Origin: Sclerurus mexicanus
Taxonomy: Eukaryota; Chordata; Aves; Passeriformes; Furnariidae
Reading direction: 5' to 3'
Assembly (NCBI GenBank): GCA_013396755.1
Contig: VWZF01005998.1
Span: forward strand, 1,027,961-1,091,960
DNA length: 64,000 bases
In this document: one piece after another, positions 22,801 through 37,800 of the stretch
Position numbering within the stretch: position 1 is the first letter of the stretch
Layout of the letters: each line of letters begins with the position of its first letter
Notes under the pieces: model-generated
What the model saw: the letters and a program-made list of their open reading frames with translations, nothing else
Database searches by the model: none
Told to the model about the DNA's origin: nothing
Made by a program: the position numbers and the translations under genes

Positions 22801-25800
22801 TTCTCATGGATCTCTTCAGGCTGACCAGTAGCTTCTTGGCATGGTGATTTTACATTGCAATTAGTTTGTGATATACTATTAGTGTCATCGTATGCTCTTA
22901 TTCCCACCCTTCTGTGTTCAGAAGGCTGAGATACAAAGGTTTCTCTGGGCAGGTTCTGCAAACCAGAGCCCACAAGAGTACTATCCTTGTCTGCTGCCTG
23001 ATAATGTAGACACAAAGGTTCAAATTCCCTAAACAGTTTTCTGAGGCTCTTTTTGTTCTCATGCTCATCTGTTGATGGCACATTCACTTTTCCTGTGCTT
23101 TTGCCCCTTTCTTCTTCTTGAGCAGCAGGAGAAATATCATGTCTCTCTTCTACTGTTCTCTCAAAGATCTTGCACTGATTTGAGTGAAAAGTCCCTTCCA
23201 AAATATTTTCTTTTAAGCTTAAGCTACATGACATGTCAGAGGCTTCCTTTTCTAACTTCTTTAGACCTGATTTAAATACATCAAGCTCACCTTTAGGTAG
23301 AACAACTTTCTCCACAGTCTCTGAAACTTCTTCCTTAGGGAGACTGATATCCAATGGAGTAGCCTTGTTCTCCTTCACCTGTTCTGTAGGTAAACACAGT
23401 CCATCACCTAGTGCTGTCTCCTTCAAAGCATATTTGTGACTGGGTGATTGGAACAACTCCAAGGAAACATGATGATCTTTTGATGAAATGATACTTTTTT
23501 CTCTACATTCTTTAACTTCTTGCTCTGGAAGACTCATTTTTTCCTGGGATTTTGAGATAACTGGTTTTCTGTCCAGCTGGACAGAGTCCGTATTTTTCGT
23601 GTGTGTCACATTCAGACCTTCCAGGGTAGGAGATCCTAGAGACTTTTTGTGTATCAGAGAATCTAGTTTCTGTGTTTTTTCTCTCTCAGATGTTTGGGTT
23701 TGTTGTTGAATTAACTCTTGCTTGTTCATATGATCTCTACCTTTTTTATCTTCATTTGATTTACTTTCATAGGTTATTGAACTAATATTATTTGGCAAAG
23801 AAACGTCTTCCCTGTCAATTTTACTCTGGAATTTAACTCCAGTATCCCAGAAGTTTCTCAAACTCTGAAACCGTGAATGATCTGAAATTTGATTCTTGGA
23901 CTTTTCAGTCATTTTTTCTTTCAAAGATAAAACTTGGAAGCTGGGCTTCTGTTGGGAACAAGCAGCAACTTTTCCTGTAACTGTTTCTTTCTCATCTTTA
24001 TCTTTGATTTTTGGGGAGGTTGAAGCAACACCAGCTCTGGGCTGCAAGTTGGCTTTTGGCAATTCTGTATGTTCATGAACTTCCTCAGATGGAAGTGTCC
24101 CTTCTGGCTTTTTAACCGCATGGCTTGGTCCAAACTCAAAAGAGTGTTCATGTTTGTTTCTTGAATCCTGGCTCACAGAACTTAACTGAGGACTTCTTAA
24201 GGTATTCTTGCTCTGGTCATGCAATTCATTAGGTAGATATACTGCACTTGGTTCTATTTTGTCACTTTTTCCAAGACCTTTCAATGCATGGTCACCTGAT
24301 GCACTAGTATTGATACTAACTTCTTTCTCTCCATGACTGGGTATAGTTTTATCCCTTTCCCAAAATGCTCTGATCTCTCTTATTCTTCTTTTTTCTTGTA
24401 TTGCTTTATCTGATTTGTATTTTTGAGGTTGTATCTCAAAAATACGTTCTTGGTGTTCCAAGAGATTTGATTTTTGATTTTGTTGTTTGATTTCTTGACC
24501 ATGTTCTTTTTCTTCAACTCCTGAACAATCAACTTCAGTTGGCAATTTGTCATTTTGCTCCTTATTCACTTCCCCTTTCTTAGGTTTTGTCCTCTCCTTT
24601 ATCAGCTGTACATCTTCTGAAGTAAATGATGTAGAAGAAATACTGTTCTGTTGCTTAATCTTTCCAAATGGCAACTCTTCTGTAACTCTTATTTTTTCAT
24701 ACATGCTAGGCCCACTGTGCTCTGTAGGAAGAACTGCAGCTGAATTGTTTTCAACTCTGGTTGAAAAGTCCACTTCCTCTTCAGTCTCCCTGCCTTGGGA
24801 TCTAGTTGATGCATGTTCCCCATCTTCAGTATCTGAACTTCTTTTAAACCAGTCTAAAACTTTTGATACAGATTCATCAGCCACTTTCATGAGTTCATCT
24901 GCATGTTTGTCGGGCTTGAAAGTAGTTTTAGCATCTCTCTCCTCAACAAGATCAGGCTTACCTTGTTGAACATTTGTAGAATTGGTATTGGACATCTCAT
25001 GTGCTTCTGTCTTAGCAGAAAGTTGATGTTCATCTACAATGTAAACAAACTTATCAGAGTTATGAATCAGACAGTGACTCTAAAAATGTTTAGTCTATCT
25101 AGAAATAGCACATTCCTACTCCTTCTGTTTCCTAGTTGTTAATCATTATGTATAAGTAACCCAAAGAGTAATGAATATATGCTACATGTATTGCACTCTA
25201 TTCTTCATCCTATTAGTCTCTTACCAGTAAAGTTTTTGTGAGACTTTGATTCATGGCTCAAGATTCGGTAGGATTTATTTTCATGTGCCTCATCAACACT
25301 CAATTTGTTATTGCTATTTGGCAGGATATTGCTGGAAGTCTTCTGTGGAGTTTCAAGTTTCTTAGGAGTAAATGTCTTTGTCTGCAAACTTTCATTAACC
25401 AGGAAGACTGACCTATTAGTGTCACAAGGGCCGGATGCAGATGCATCTTCTTGTAAGCCATCTATTGTTTTCATTTGTAAAGCTGATGAATAAGTTCCCA
25501 AAGGCTTTACAGCAGAAATTTGCTTATCCTCAAATGAACCTGATTGAATAGCCGTATCATTTCCACTACTCTTCTTTTTGTTGGATTCTAACAAAGCAAG
25601 CTCTCCTCTTTCTTTACCATGGTGTAGTTGTGGGCTTTGCTGAAGTCTTCCTTTACTTGTGCTAGATGAAAACCTCACTTGTTTCAGTTTTTCCATTGAA
25701 ATTTGCGTGCAGTCTTCCGCTTCTTCCACAAGAGAATTCTTCTCAGCATCTCCTTCAAAAATAGTTGCAGTAGAAAGACCATTCTTTTTCTGAACATCTA

Positions 25801-28800
25801 ACATCTGACTAACACGAACTTCTGAGTCAGTGGAACTTGAACTTGAACTGCGCTTCAGAATGCCCCTGGGTAGTGTACCGGTGCCATTAATCCTCTCAGT
25901 CAGTTTGAGTGGTTTCGGAACAAAGTCTTCTCTTTGTGATACAGGGTCTGTTGCTTTGTGAATTAATTTTCTAGCTTTTGGGACAGGACGCTTAACTACT
26001 CCTTTCTGTGATTCATCAGTGAGTTCTACAGAAGGCTTCTTATGTTTCTCTGTTTCATCATTTTGTAAGTTTGATTTAGGTGGGCTGTCTTCTGAGGGTG
26101 AAAAAATTTCTGTAAGAAATATATAAAGAAGAAATCATGAGTTAACATGACATAAACAGTTTCCTGCATAAACAGAAAGGTACAGCAGTGCAGATCTAGA
26201 ATGCAGTAATTGTACTGTTTGATTACAGATAACTGCAGTAAAAACACAGGCAGAAATTTATCCTACATGTTAAATCCATTTTTTACTTTGATTTGTATGT
26301 AATAGAATCTTTTAGCAAATGAAAATAATGAGTTATTTTTTATTCTAGAAATATTAACTATTTGATAATTCCAAAGACAGAGAGCACACCAAATTTATCA
26401 TCAGTAGTATTTCTGCAGGAGACAAAGTTTGTGGGGAAGGGCAGATTTTGAGTATACATTCAGCTCTTTGGGGTCAGAATGAAAACAGCAACATAAAAAA
26501 ATGGAAACAGGCTATTTCTACGGTCATATGGAACAAGGTAAATAAAGAAATAATCTCCTGGCAGGGAGATAAAGGGCTTTTTATTACTACTATGCAAGTC
26601 TTCCTTTTTCCTGTTTCCAAGCTTCACAACACAGACGAGGGAGTAATTTCCACATACGACTCTAAATTACAACTTCAAATGTCTGTATTGTGATAAATCA
26701 TCACTCATCAATTTGCTTGCAGACAATACTGCTGGAAAGGGAGGACTTGAAAATAAACAAGACTAAGAAAAATTAAAAACATAAAGATCAAAGAGAGCTA
26801 GGCTGCTTCTGTTGAGCTAATAGCAATGACTGGAAGGTCATAAAGACAGCTATGCCAAATTCAAGGAAATGTTGTCCTCTTAACAGCAATTCAGAAGAAA
26901 CAGCCCTCTAAGATGGGGTTCTTAGTACTGACTGGAACTGTGTGTAAAAGAAAGGAAGCAAAACACATTTACTCATGTAAACAGCCATTTCCTGAGTATA
27001 TTCACATGTTTTAGGTGAGCTTTGAAATAAACTAATTGATTAACTCCAAGTACTTAAGGCAAAATAGGTTTTTATACCTTTAAAAAGAAGCAATGAAAAT
27101 AAAAATAATTTCCATATAAACCAACAAGACATTCACAGTCTTATGCTAAGTAGATATATTTACCTGTCTTAGATAGCTGAGCTACAGTGGCTGGTCTGTT
27201 TTCTGATTCCCCACTGTCCAAGTTATCATCTGGTGGAATGGAATTAAATGGATTTCTCCTTTGCTAAAATGGGAACAAACATTATAATTGTAATCAAATT
27301 GTTACATCAGTATAGTCTTCACTAAATAAACACAAGTGCAGTGATTTCCTCTGCCTCACTAACCGGTCAGAAAAGAGTCTGAAAACATGCCTCTTAAATT
27401 GGATACACAATGAAAAACCTAAACAATACACATCAGAAATGCCAGTGATAGCCTCATCTTGTTCTTTTTGAAGTCACCAACAACAGAGATAAGCCACCAT
27501 TTACAGACACTTGAAAATCCCAAGTTGTTCAAAGTTAAATAATTTTATCTCTAATTCTGTGATACAGGAACACAGTAGGACATTCCCTTTCAGTAGCTGA
27601 AGAGGCTGGAAACAATGTCAAGAGCAGCACCAATTACAAATGTAGCAGCACTTTTGTGCTCAACTTTTAGTGGCTTTCAGTATCTCCCTCCAAAACAAAA
27701 ATAATACTCCTTTTTTCAAACCTATTATCTTTCTTCCTTAAATCTTGAATTATCTTTACCACTGAAGCAAATAACCACACAAAATGTAGAAGTTAATTTC
27801 TGTCATATTCAATATCAGTCATACCTTTAGTGATGAGACTGTTGGCTTCCTAGGCCTTTCATCTGGGTTGTCTAACACAGAGGTTGTTGCTTTAGAGCTG
27901 CAAAGCAAAGGTATATAACAACTTCAGCAAACACACATTACTTTAAGCTCTTTTGAAAAATCAAAACAAAGATTCATTTATACATACTCAAACACAACTT
28001 CTTTGCACCTGAAATTTTCAGTTTTAGCCTGTTGTCATCAGATTTAGAAGTAAAACTTCTCCTTCCTATAGCAAAGGGAATATTCTTGCTGCTTTGTTTC
28101 CTTGCAAGAATTTCTTTTCTTGTTAAAGAATTCGACTTCTACTTAGCATGACAGAAACCATATTTTTGATATATTTTGGATGTTTGAGCAAGCTTTATGT
28201 AAATAAAGCTACTCTCCAAACAGTATCACTAGTGCCATTTCCATCCTTGTTCTACATTTGTACTTCTAGGACTGAAATCAAAGTGGAGGAAAGTGCCAAA
28301 ATATGCTTAAAAAAAAAGTTTTGCAAAGTGTCCAAATCAGAAAAAACAGAGGAACCCCATCACCACTATAGTGAAGATGTGACATGTCACAGATGACAAC
28401 ACATCCACTCAGAGGTACAACCGATAAGATATTCTTTCAGTTAAGATCTATAAAGTCTGTAGTTCAATAGAATAAGTGAATTACGTTATTACTTGGGATT
28501 CTAAGTATAGCCCAGACATGATGAAATTAAAACAGCTAGAAGAGACATTATATCAAGAATTATTTCATCTATTTGCAGAATGATGCAAGGTTTTTTTCTT
28601 TTTCCCAATCAGATTTTTATGATTTGAGTTTATCTAAACATTTTGGATATTAACAAGCATTTGGTTTTTGAAGATAAAAGTTAGATGTGGATTTAAATAT
28701 GGTCTTCATATAACAACCACATTCAGCATCTGAATTTTATATAGAAAATGCTGACACTAACCAACATACATGTTTATGATTTTGGGGATGGAGGAACAGT

Positions 28801-31800
28801 AGAAGCAGGAAAAATTTCTCTTCTCCAGATAGGAAATATGACCTCAGACTGGGAAGGGAAGGAAAGCAAATCCTATGGTTTTTCCAACATCAATGTACCA
28901 AGAGATTCCAATATAGAATATTTCTTTGGTCAGTGGTCTTTGTTACAGGTGAAAAGACTTTCAGGTGGTAAGTAGCAGAGCCATATGGTGTCTCAGGACA
29001 AGAAACTGCATCCAGCTCTCATCAAGTTTCATGAACAAAGATCTCTCCATTCAGGTAACTGGTAACAGTCTGCCCCCCTGAGGGGAAAACAACTTTTCCA
29101 CCTTCTCCAGTCTGGCAACGACCCTTGAAAGACTATTGGCCTCTAGACCACTAAGTGCATCTGAGAAGTGACATCACTTCCATTTTACAAAAGGAAAAGC
29201 ATCATTATGGAGAATATAATATGAGAGCAGTAAGCAGTGTGAACATAAGGCTAGCAAAAAAATACCTGTTGCAATCTGAACTATAAACTTCTATATCTCT
29301 TCCTTCCTCTTTTGGTTCAACGCTACCTTTAAGAAATATATTGCCATGGATAGTGATAGACTTAAGGTATGAACTGATCTTGTAATGGAAACTATCTCAG
29401 GTGAAAAATAAATTCTTCTTACATTTCAACAGTAGTTGCAGCAGCCTCTTATATGCACACACCAGATTACTAACAGATTACTACTATTCTTTTTATTCTT
29501 TGCTGATCCTAAATAAGAAAAAAAAAATTCTAGTTCTTAAAGAGCTAAGTGTTATAACTTCTACTTTCTTATCAAAAAATATCATTACATGTTATGGTTT
29601 TTAACTTTAGTTCTAAATATCCTTTTTTTTTAAGTCTGAATGCACAGATGCATATAAAGTAATTACAGAAAGTGGAGTTTGTGTTTTTGCTTTTAGCAAG
29701 CACTTGAGCTTGTGTTTTTGTTTTTAAGAGCACCTGTGTGCTCCTGCACTTTGTGTATTGTCTGCACTATCCACTACAAAACAGGGCAAATATGATTCCC
29801 ATTTTTAAGGTCTAGGTGATGAATACTTCAACCCTTCACTCCTTTTAAACAAGGAAAACATTGTTATGCACCCTGGGCTCAAGAAACCAGTAACACATTC
29901 TTCAATTCAGTTTTTACAGGTGAGGAGGTACCTTTATTTCATTGAACACACTCATTCTTTAATAAAACACTACTGCAGACTTACCATAGAATAACTAAAG
30001 AGTTGTTAACTTGGCATTACATACTGAAAATCCTGCTCTAAATAAAACAAAGTAGAGTTAAAAATGACACCCAGGATCCTATAACTAAGGTTCACAACAA
30101 AGGGCCTGAAAATGAGTTTACCCACAACACATACAGATGAGAAAACTGAACAAACAGTTCCAAGATATGCTGCATTCACAAGGCCAGTCTAAGAGTCTGT
30201 GAGGACAAACTGATAAATACACCCAGATTAAAAAAATCCCACAGTTCAATTCAGCAAAACAAAGCACCAAGAAGCACAATGAAGGCCCAAACCCCACAGA
30301 GACTGGACAGCAACCAAGAGGCAAGGAGGAAAGCTGGAGAAAGGGGTTGCAGATTTGCAGGCATTGTCAATACATGGATTTTAAAAATATGGGGTTTTGT
30401 GCAAGTTTTAACCTTGCAGAATTCTAGGACTCACACTTGTCACCTGTTCAGTGCAGGCAAAGAATACTTTCTAGATTAGTGAACAACCTACAAATCTAAA
30501 TTTCAAAGATAACCCCTCCTTTTTTGAGATTTAGTATATAGACAGATGGTATCACTGAACAGAGGTAATATTGACAGTCTGAGTCACCCTTTGAAAATGC
30601 ATTCTGTTCCAGGCTACACCTTCAAAGACACTTCACACACCTTGCCTGTAAAAGCTCTGGCATGCAAGAAAATTATCACAGTGATAAAACACTAAAGAAA
30701 GACATAATTCATAGTTTCATTATGGAATTCAGATATTTGGGGTGTGGGGATAAAGATCACTGTGCTAATTTAAGAATATAGTTGTGGTCTGATTTCTGCT
30801 CCACCTAATGTAACAGCACCCTGATTCAACAGCAGTTAAACTGGCTGGATTTTATCCTTAGCAATCTGCAAGCAGGTCTACCAGAACTGAACTTTTTTTG
30901 CACTCAGTAAGAATTGTTTTGGTTTAAGAATAAGGTCCAGTACAAAAGTAGTCTGAGTGATTTGTTACCACATAACTTGTCACCAAAATCTTCAGGTAAG
31001 CAGCTGTATAGTTTATGCAAAACCTGCAAGCCAGTCCTGGCCTGAAAGCACACTCTTAGGGGGAAAAAAAAAAAGAAACCAAAACAAAACCATAACCCCC
31101 AAAATTCCCACAATCTTATCCTTAAAGCAGCACTTTAAAATATTTTAAAAGCCCAAGTGCTTGCACCACAGGTAGGATTTGGACTCTAGAAGCTGTGAAC
31201 TCCCTTTATGCAATCCTGAGATGCAGAATGATACTCCATTTCATTCTCTTAGTTCTAGCTATGTTAAGATTATTGTATGTATGAGAAAGAGCCAATTAAT
31301 TCCTTGCAGCTCCACTATCTGTACAGCCAAATTGTATGTTTGTAGAATTTCCCTTCCCACCCAACTGCTGGGGTTATTGCTTTCCCACTCTTGTGTTTAC
31401 CCTCAATTCCTGCTGCCATTAGACAGGCCCACAACCATGCCAGACCCATTTCTTTCAAAGTCCAGTATCAAGAGAACAGAAAGGAAGAAAATTTTAAAAA
31501 TGTAGGGCTCCTCCTGCGATTTCTCACATGCAATGTTGTTTAGACTAACCTCAGTCAGAGTGAATTAAGCCCATGCTGAAATCATAAGCAATGAATTACA
31601 CAGTCCTGCCACATTCACTTGCTTCAGCTTTTGACATTTTAGGAGCAAATGATCCAAGGCATCTAATCAAGTATTTATGCAAAGTAAATGTAAGTAAGTG
31701 TCCAGCCCACATATGATAGATCACTTCCCAAGGTCCACTTCCAACTGCCTCATAAATCACTGGACTGTGTGAGCTTGATTTAGAGAGAAGATCTTAAGCT

Positions 31801-34800
31801 ACTGGTGAAAGTAAGAGTACACATGAACAAGGCATGCAGGCTGGTTAACTTCTGGTGCAATTAGGAGCAAGAGGCAGGAGAGAGTCCTGGACAACAGTTA
31901 TCAGGCTTTGCATGGCTGTGAAATAAGTCATCAAATCACCTCAAGTTGAACACTCCTATCAAGCTGGTCATATTTCAAAAAATTGTCTAAATATTCTTAA
32001 ACCTCATGATGTTATGTATTTTGAAGATGTTGTCTTGGCAATTTATGAAATTAATTACACCTTATCAATCACACACAATTTGTGGAGAATTGCAATGATA
32101 AGAACAGTATTATAAGGCTGTACCTTCTTTTAAAGTATCATCATCCTTTCCTGGTGTGCAAGATGACATGCAAAATATTGTAAAATATACCCTAAAGAGC
32201 AACATGTCTCGCGCTATTCACAAAGAAATAATTTCATAGTAGTCTTCTGAAGGTAAAAGCCACACTACATTTTGTAACAACTAACTCTGTCGGCATTTTC
32301 AGTCACCTTGGGTTGGGAGGGAAAACAGAGCTCTTCCTTGTGATAAGCAACCTTTATCGTGCTTACTGTACAACTTCATTTTTTGGGATGTCTATAACAA
32401 AGCAGTTTATTTGCCTTTTTCAGCACAATGTGGTCAAGACAAACACCTCTGCATTCACTGACAGTGATAAAGGATAAGAAAGAGTGATAATGCAAGCCAG
32501 AGTTGCTAAGACTTACACCAACATTTGGTGCCATTCATTGTGAATGTGCATGCCCAGTGTGCAGTCCATGGAAGTGAACGATTCAATTGCTACTGGGTAC
32601 TGTACCAGTGCATAGTAGGAGACAAGCCTTACTGCAAAGGCAAAACAGATGACGCGCAAAGACTTAGAGACAAGAAAGCGGAAGGTTACGGAGCTGATCA
32701 ATGGCATGACCAGAAGTAAAACAGTCACCCTAAGAAGAAACTCTGGCTCTTACCTTGCTCTCTTCACTAAAAGCACTGACAATAATTATCTGGGTGACAT
32801 CCTGGTTCTTGTTTCCTCAGCAGTGTTGAGGAATGGGGCCACTTAAAGACATTCCACTTCCACCTGCTGCTACCCTAGCTCTTTCAGCATTTTCCTTCTC
32901 AAATGCAGGCTTTTTGAAAGTTTTTCTCACAGCAAATGAATTACATGTAGGTATTTTAAAGAGAAGACATGTCTGTCTCAGAAATCACAAGCTATTTCAA
33001 AGCCAAATAAAGCTGTTTGGGATGTTTACAGACCTGAGATAGAGTGATTTCATATAAAATCCTTTGTAGTTCAGAAACTACTCATCATCCAGGCCTCTTG
33101 ACAACTATAGTAATCCAATCTGACTGTCTTATCTTGCTGTGAAAGGAAGCTTCTCCATTCCAGAAACACATTTACTTTTCTTAGTAGAACCTGACTCATT
33201 TTCTGCAAGATTCTAGTTCTTTTCACATGAAATATGTTTGGTCTTCTTCAGAAGTCTCAGAGATCAAACTACGCACCCAAAAATCTGGACAATTCTAAAA
33301 ACCAATTTCTTAGTCTCCAATTCCTCCTGTGATATGAAGCGTTCAAAGTATGTGTGGATGTGGCACCTGGGGATACGGTTTAGTGGTGGACTTGGCAGTG
33401 CTGGGTTAATGGTTGGACTTGAACTTACAGTTCCTTTGTAACCTCATTAATGCTATAATCCAAGCTTAAAATTCAGGCTGAATCAATAGTCTTATCTTAT
33501 TAAGTGACTGAATAAAGAGGTGCAGAGGTTATTGTCGTCCTATTCCTGACTGCAGAGGACTGATCATGGCCAGTTATTCTAACTAGAAAATCCTGGCCTC
33601 ACTTCAAGGAACCAAACTAAACTGTGACATGAGAACATATATGGTCACAGCACCAAGCCTCACAGAGTTCAAGAATCATTTGGGTAACACTCTCAGGCAC
33701 ATGGTGTGACTCTTGGGGATGGTCCTGTGTAGGGCCAGGAGTTGGACTCAATGATCCTTGTGGGTCCCTTCCAAAGCAGCATGTTCTGTGATTCTGTGGG
33801 ACCATTCTATACTCCATTGATTACTTCTCCTGAGAAAAGGCAAGCTGAAGATTGTTCTGCATTTGAATGTAGAACAATTAACAATGCATGACTATGTGCC
33901 TTTTACAGGCAGAGATTTCTTGGACAATTCTGAGGCAATGTTAGATGACCTTTGAAATAAGAGATAAGTACAATATTTTGGATGGAACTTACAGCTCACA
34001 AATTCCACTAGTCCAGATATATATGTACCAAAAGCAATTAAATAGATAGCTTACCTTGACCTACTTTTCAGTTGTTGTTCTTCTTCCTGATGTTCCACAA
34101 TGCCATGCAGATCTGGTGGCACAAAGACTTCTTTATTAACATTGCTCACCCAGCTGGTCTTTGCTTTGCTCGTTTTGTTCTGACTCACTTCAGCTAAAAC
34201 ATGAAACAAGAATATTGTCGTCTCCCATATGTTCATACAGGATTGCTTAAGAAGCAGGGACAAGTATTTGCATTTAGTCCTACAGCTATTTCTAAAGTCC
34301 ACTATATTTGAATTGTTTTCAGAAGCAGATCTTGTACCTACTGAACAATAATTTTTTTAGCGTTACTAGAATACTCAAATACTGTCCTGAATACTTCACT
34401 CTGCTACTCCAGATATATCTATTTTAGACCTTAAAGTGATCTCAAATTGAGTTTTCTACAACAACCCTGGTAAAGACTGATCCTGTAATTCTTGCAGTTG
34501 GATAAATACCAAAAACTCAGCTTCAGTGTCCTGAGGAAACAAAAACTATTAAAACACAGAAAACTGAAAATGTGCTGAAGTTCAGTTAGTCAAGTCAATT
34601 ATTCCCTTCCTACAGCAGTAAACTACAAGCTGGTCATAACTCACTTAAGTAGAAGGTTAATCCTTTACAGACAAAATTGCCACAAGAAGTTAAAAAGGTA
34701 AGTAAAAAAACCCCAACCAATCCCTCCTGCCCTCATTCAACAAATGCAAATATATTTGCATTTCTTTTGAGGGTGGGGCAGAATTCTATTCTGATAGTCC

Positions 34801-37800
34801 CTTTCAGTGTAAAAACATTGCATTATTTCTTCTGCTGCATTTTACACTTCTACAACAGTTCAGAAGAGAAGAACTTCTTAGTGTGCAAAAATAAGCAAGA
34901 TTTTTATTCTCACTTTTGCTCTCTGTAGCTTCAAGCAAAAATATCTTGCCATCTCATGAGTCATTGAAACCAAGCAATTGCACATAGTTCTGAATGCATC
35001 AATATATGCCTTTGTTCAAGTAATAAGATCAGGGTAATTAACTTTCCTTTAAGATAATATAGATTTAAGTACTTTCCTTTAAGCTATAAGTTACTGTGAA
35101 ATGTAGCTAGAGTTTTACAGCTTCAAGTCCAAAACCAGCCAAAATTACAAACAAGCACACTAACCACATATGATTTTTTTGGGTTTTTGGGGTTTCTGTT
35201 TGTTTGTTTATTGGTTTGGCTTTTTTGGCATTTTTTTGGTTTGGTTTTGGTTTTTTGTTTTGTTTTGTTTCTTTTCTGTTTCAGGCCTTCTCTTGTTAAC
35301 TTAAAAACTTAAAGCAATAACTTCAAACTGACTAAGCTTACATTATTCAAACTCATCTCCAAAAACAAGGCTAACTTGCAGTTACAAAACCTATGGAAAG
35401 AAGTAAGCTATAGTCCAGCCACAGTATTGAGAGAAGTATCTTACTTCCTTCACTAGCATGTAGCAAAATCCCTCAATAGAACTTATAAAACCAAATAATA
35501 CAAATATGAGTGCAATCTGGTAAGAATAATGTAAGCTTTGTGCTTCCAAATCAAAAAGACTTAGTAGAACTAGAGAAGATTAGGAAGGGATGAAGGTCAA
35601 TAACTCAAAAAAAAAAAATCCCTTTCTGTACAAAGAATGATAAAATAGATCAAGACTCCTTAGATTAAAAAGTCAGATGCTGAGAGATATATAATGAGGG
35701 TCTATAAAATCCTGCATGCTATATTATACACATTTTAGTGAATATAGGTTGTTCACTCTCTTCCCCAAGGATGAAGTCCACAGTGACCAGGACACCCACC
35801 ATGATGTGGGCTTGCTGGGTGCATTTAAAATTCATGTGGACATAGGATGCCAGTTCTAGATGCCAGAGCTTCCAGCACATATATTTCAGTGAGTTATAAC
35901 CACTATCTCTAGCCTATGGTGCCTATCATTAAGCCTCAAAGGTCCCAAACTAAGCACCTAAAATCTTGGAAATTCATGTTAAAGAGCAATTTCCTGGATC
36001 TCTGATGCTTTGCATGTTCCTAAGTAGCTCACAGGGCCTCAGAAATAGAAATGAGAATGAGTCTAGGAACACGGAGGGCTTTTAATCCTACATACGAATA
36101 TAAACCAGCCCCTTTGTTAGCAATCACCACTCTTTACCATGCAGCATTTGGGGAGAGGAAAGCTTACACCATAATTACATGGAAAATCTCTTCTATGCAT
36201 CACTTTCTGTTGTAGAGATATCAATATTCTTCTTGTATTTCCCAGATAAGTGTCTGAGGTAAGTTAAGTAAGAACCAGCCTTTCGAAAATAAAAGACAAG
36301 CCAAGTGCTTACCAACAGTGGCAGGCTTCCGGCGCATGGAAGCTCTAATAATGTCTGCTCCGTGTATCTTATCTCTGTGCCTCTTTGACTTGGCTTCATA
36401 GAACCACTGCCCGCTCATATTCTTTAGCTGAACGTGATCTTTGACTTTTTCTGGTAAATGCCTGAGGAGGCAGAAAAATGAATAAATGAGATATACATAC
36501 ACAATCTACTTACCTGTGAGAATAGAATGAAAGTCGGGTTTGCTTGTTTGTTTTGAAGAGATGGGTTGTGTTTTGTTTGTTGATTTTTTAAAAATGTCTC
36601 CGCAAGCTACTTCTGTCTTCTTACCTGTTACTCTCTTTATTTATTTATGAAGGCTGGCAATGAGCTGGAGATGAAGATCCTCAGCCTTGTTCCTTCAACC
36701 AATGCTCTGAGGGTAACTCTTTAAATAAAAAGAGCTTTGCTATGATAAACACTCAAGCAGAGACAGCTCTGGAGAAGTCTCCAGTAACTGCACATCTCGA
36801 CTTCCTGCCTTCAAAAGCCAGTTTTCCAAGATTAAAATTGAGATAAGCTAGCAGAACACCATAAGGAGTCTATACCAAAATTAAGAGCATGGCTGTTTTG
36901 CGGCTCAGAAAATGCCTCTACAGGGGTTTTATATGGCAGTGTTTTTACACACACTCTCCAAACGTGCACTTTAAGTATGCCATTTTTTCCATAAGTTACA
37001 CAAATCCTTACATGAAAACAATGAGTTACAAAGGAAGACATCATCCCATGGAAGAAAGAACAAAATAAGTTTGTGCCATTCATTAATCTACATATATCCA
37101 TCACATGAACTACAGCTATTTTAAAGACTGGGAGACAAATTTTTAATAATTTAATTTCAGGCTTTCATGAAGCATTCTTGAATAGAATGAGAAGTTGCCA
37201 TATGCAATTTGAAAGGTTGTTTTCTTTCCTTGTTAGGCATATAACATATTAGGCATATGGCATATTAGGCATATGCTTATACATGGCCTGGAGACTAACT
37301 TGCAGACCAGGAAAGTTATTACACAGATTTAGAGAGCACTTAAACAAAAAAAGGCAAATCAAGATTCATCTTCTCTCTTCCTTTCCTTTGGCAAAACAAG
37401 TTAATAATGGAGCCTAAGAGAAATCAAAACAAATCCAGTTACTGAGGCTTTCAGGCTAAAAACAGTCCCTATTGCTGTGGGATAGTACTATCTTCCACAG
37501 ACCGGGGGGACAATCATGGGTGGTTTGGCTTGAAAGGGACCCTTAAAGACCATCTAACCCCACTCCTAAAGAGGTTCATGACAGTTCTACATTTCTTATG
37601 AGTTTAGGGGACAGAACTTTTAGTGCAACCAAGCAACCATGATGACAATCCTTCATGATTGGCAGATGACAATATGTTGCAGGTTTGACTGTCAAATACA
37701 AATTCACAGTAGAAAAAAGACAGAGCCAATCCCTAACACTAACATAGGCCATCCTCACCTGTCACTCAACTTCTCCATTTTTGTATTGCCAAAAATAAAA

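Larger units (their letters stand above)
18832..34054. other. SYTL2 introns between exons 3 and 9
   Basis: The introns 18832-19790, 19893-21337, 26110-27163 and 27898-34054 contain no supported coding exon on either strand. The reading phases of the flanking exons close without an extra exon. Two CR1 fragments (33361-33424 and 33655-33798) sit in the last of these. Nothing else is recognised. Confidence 0.6.

Noticed and set aside
22261..22824. 187-codon plus-strand ORF
   Set aside because: It is the antisense shadow of the 65-residue SYTL2 repeats; its periodicity comes from them.
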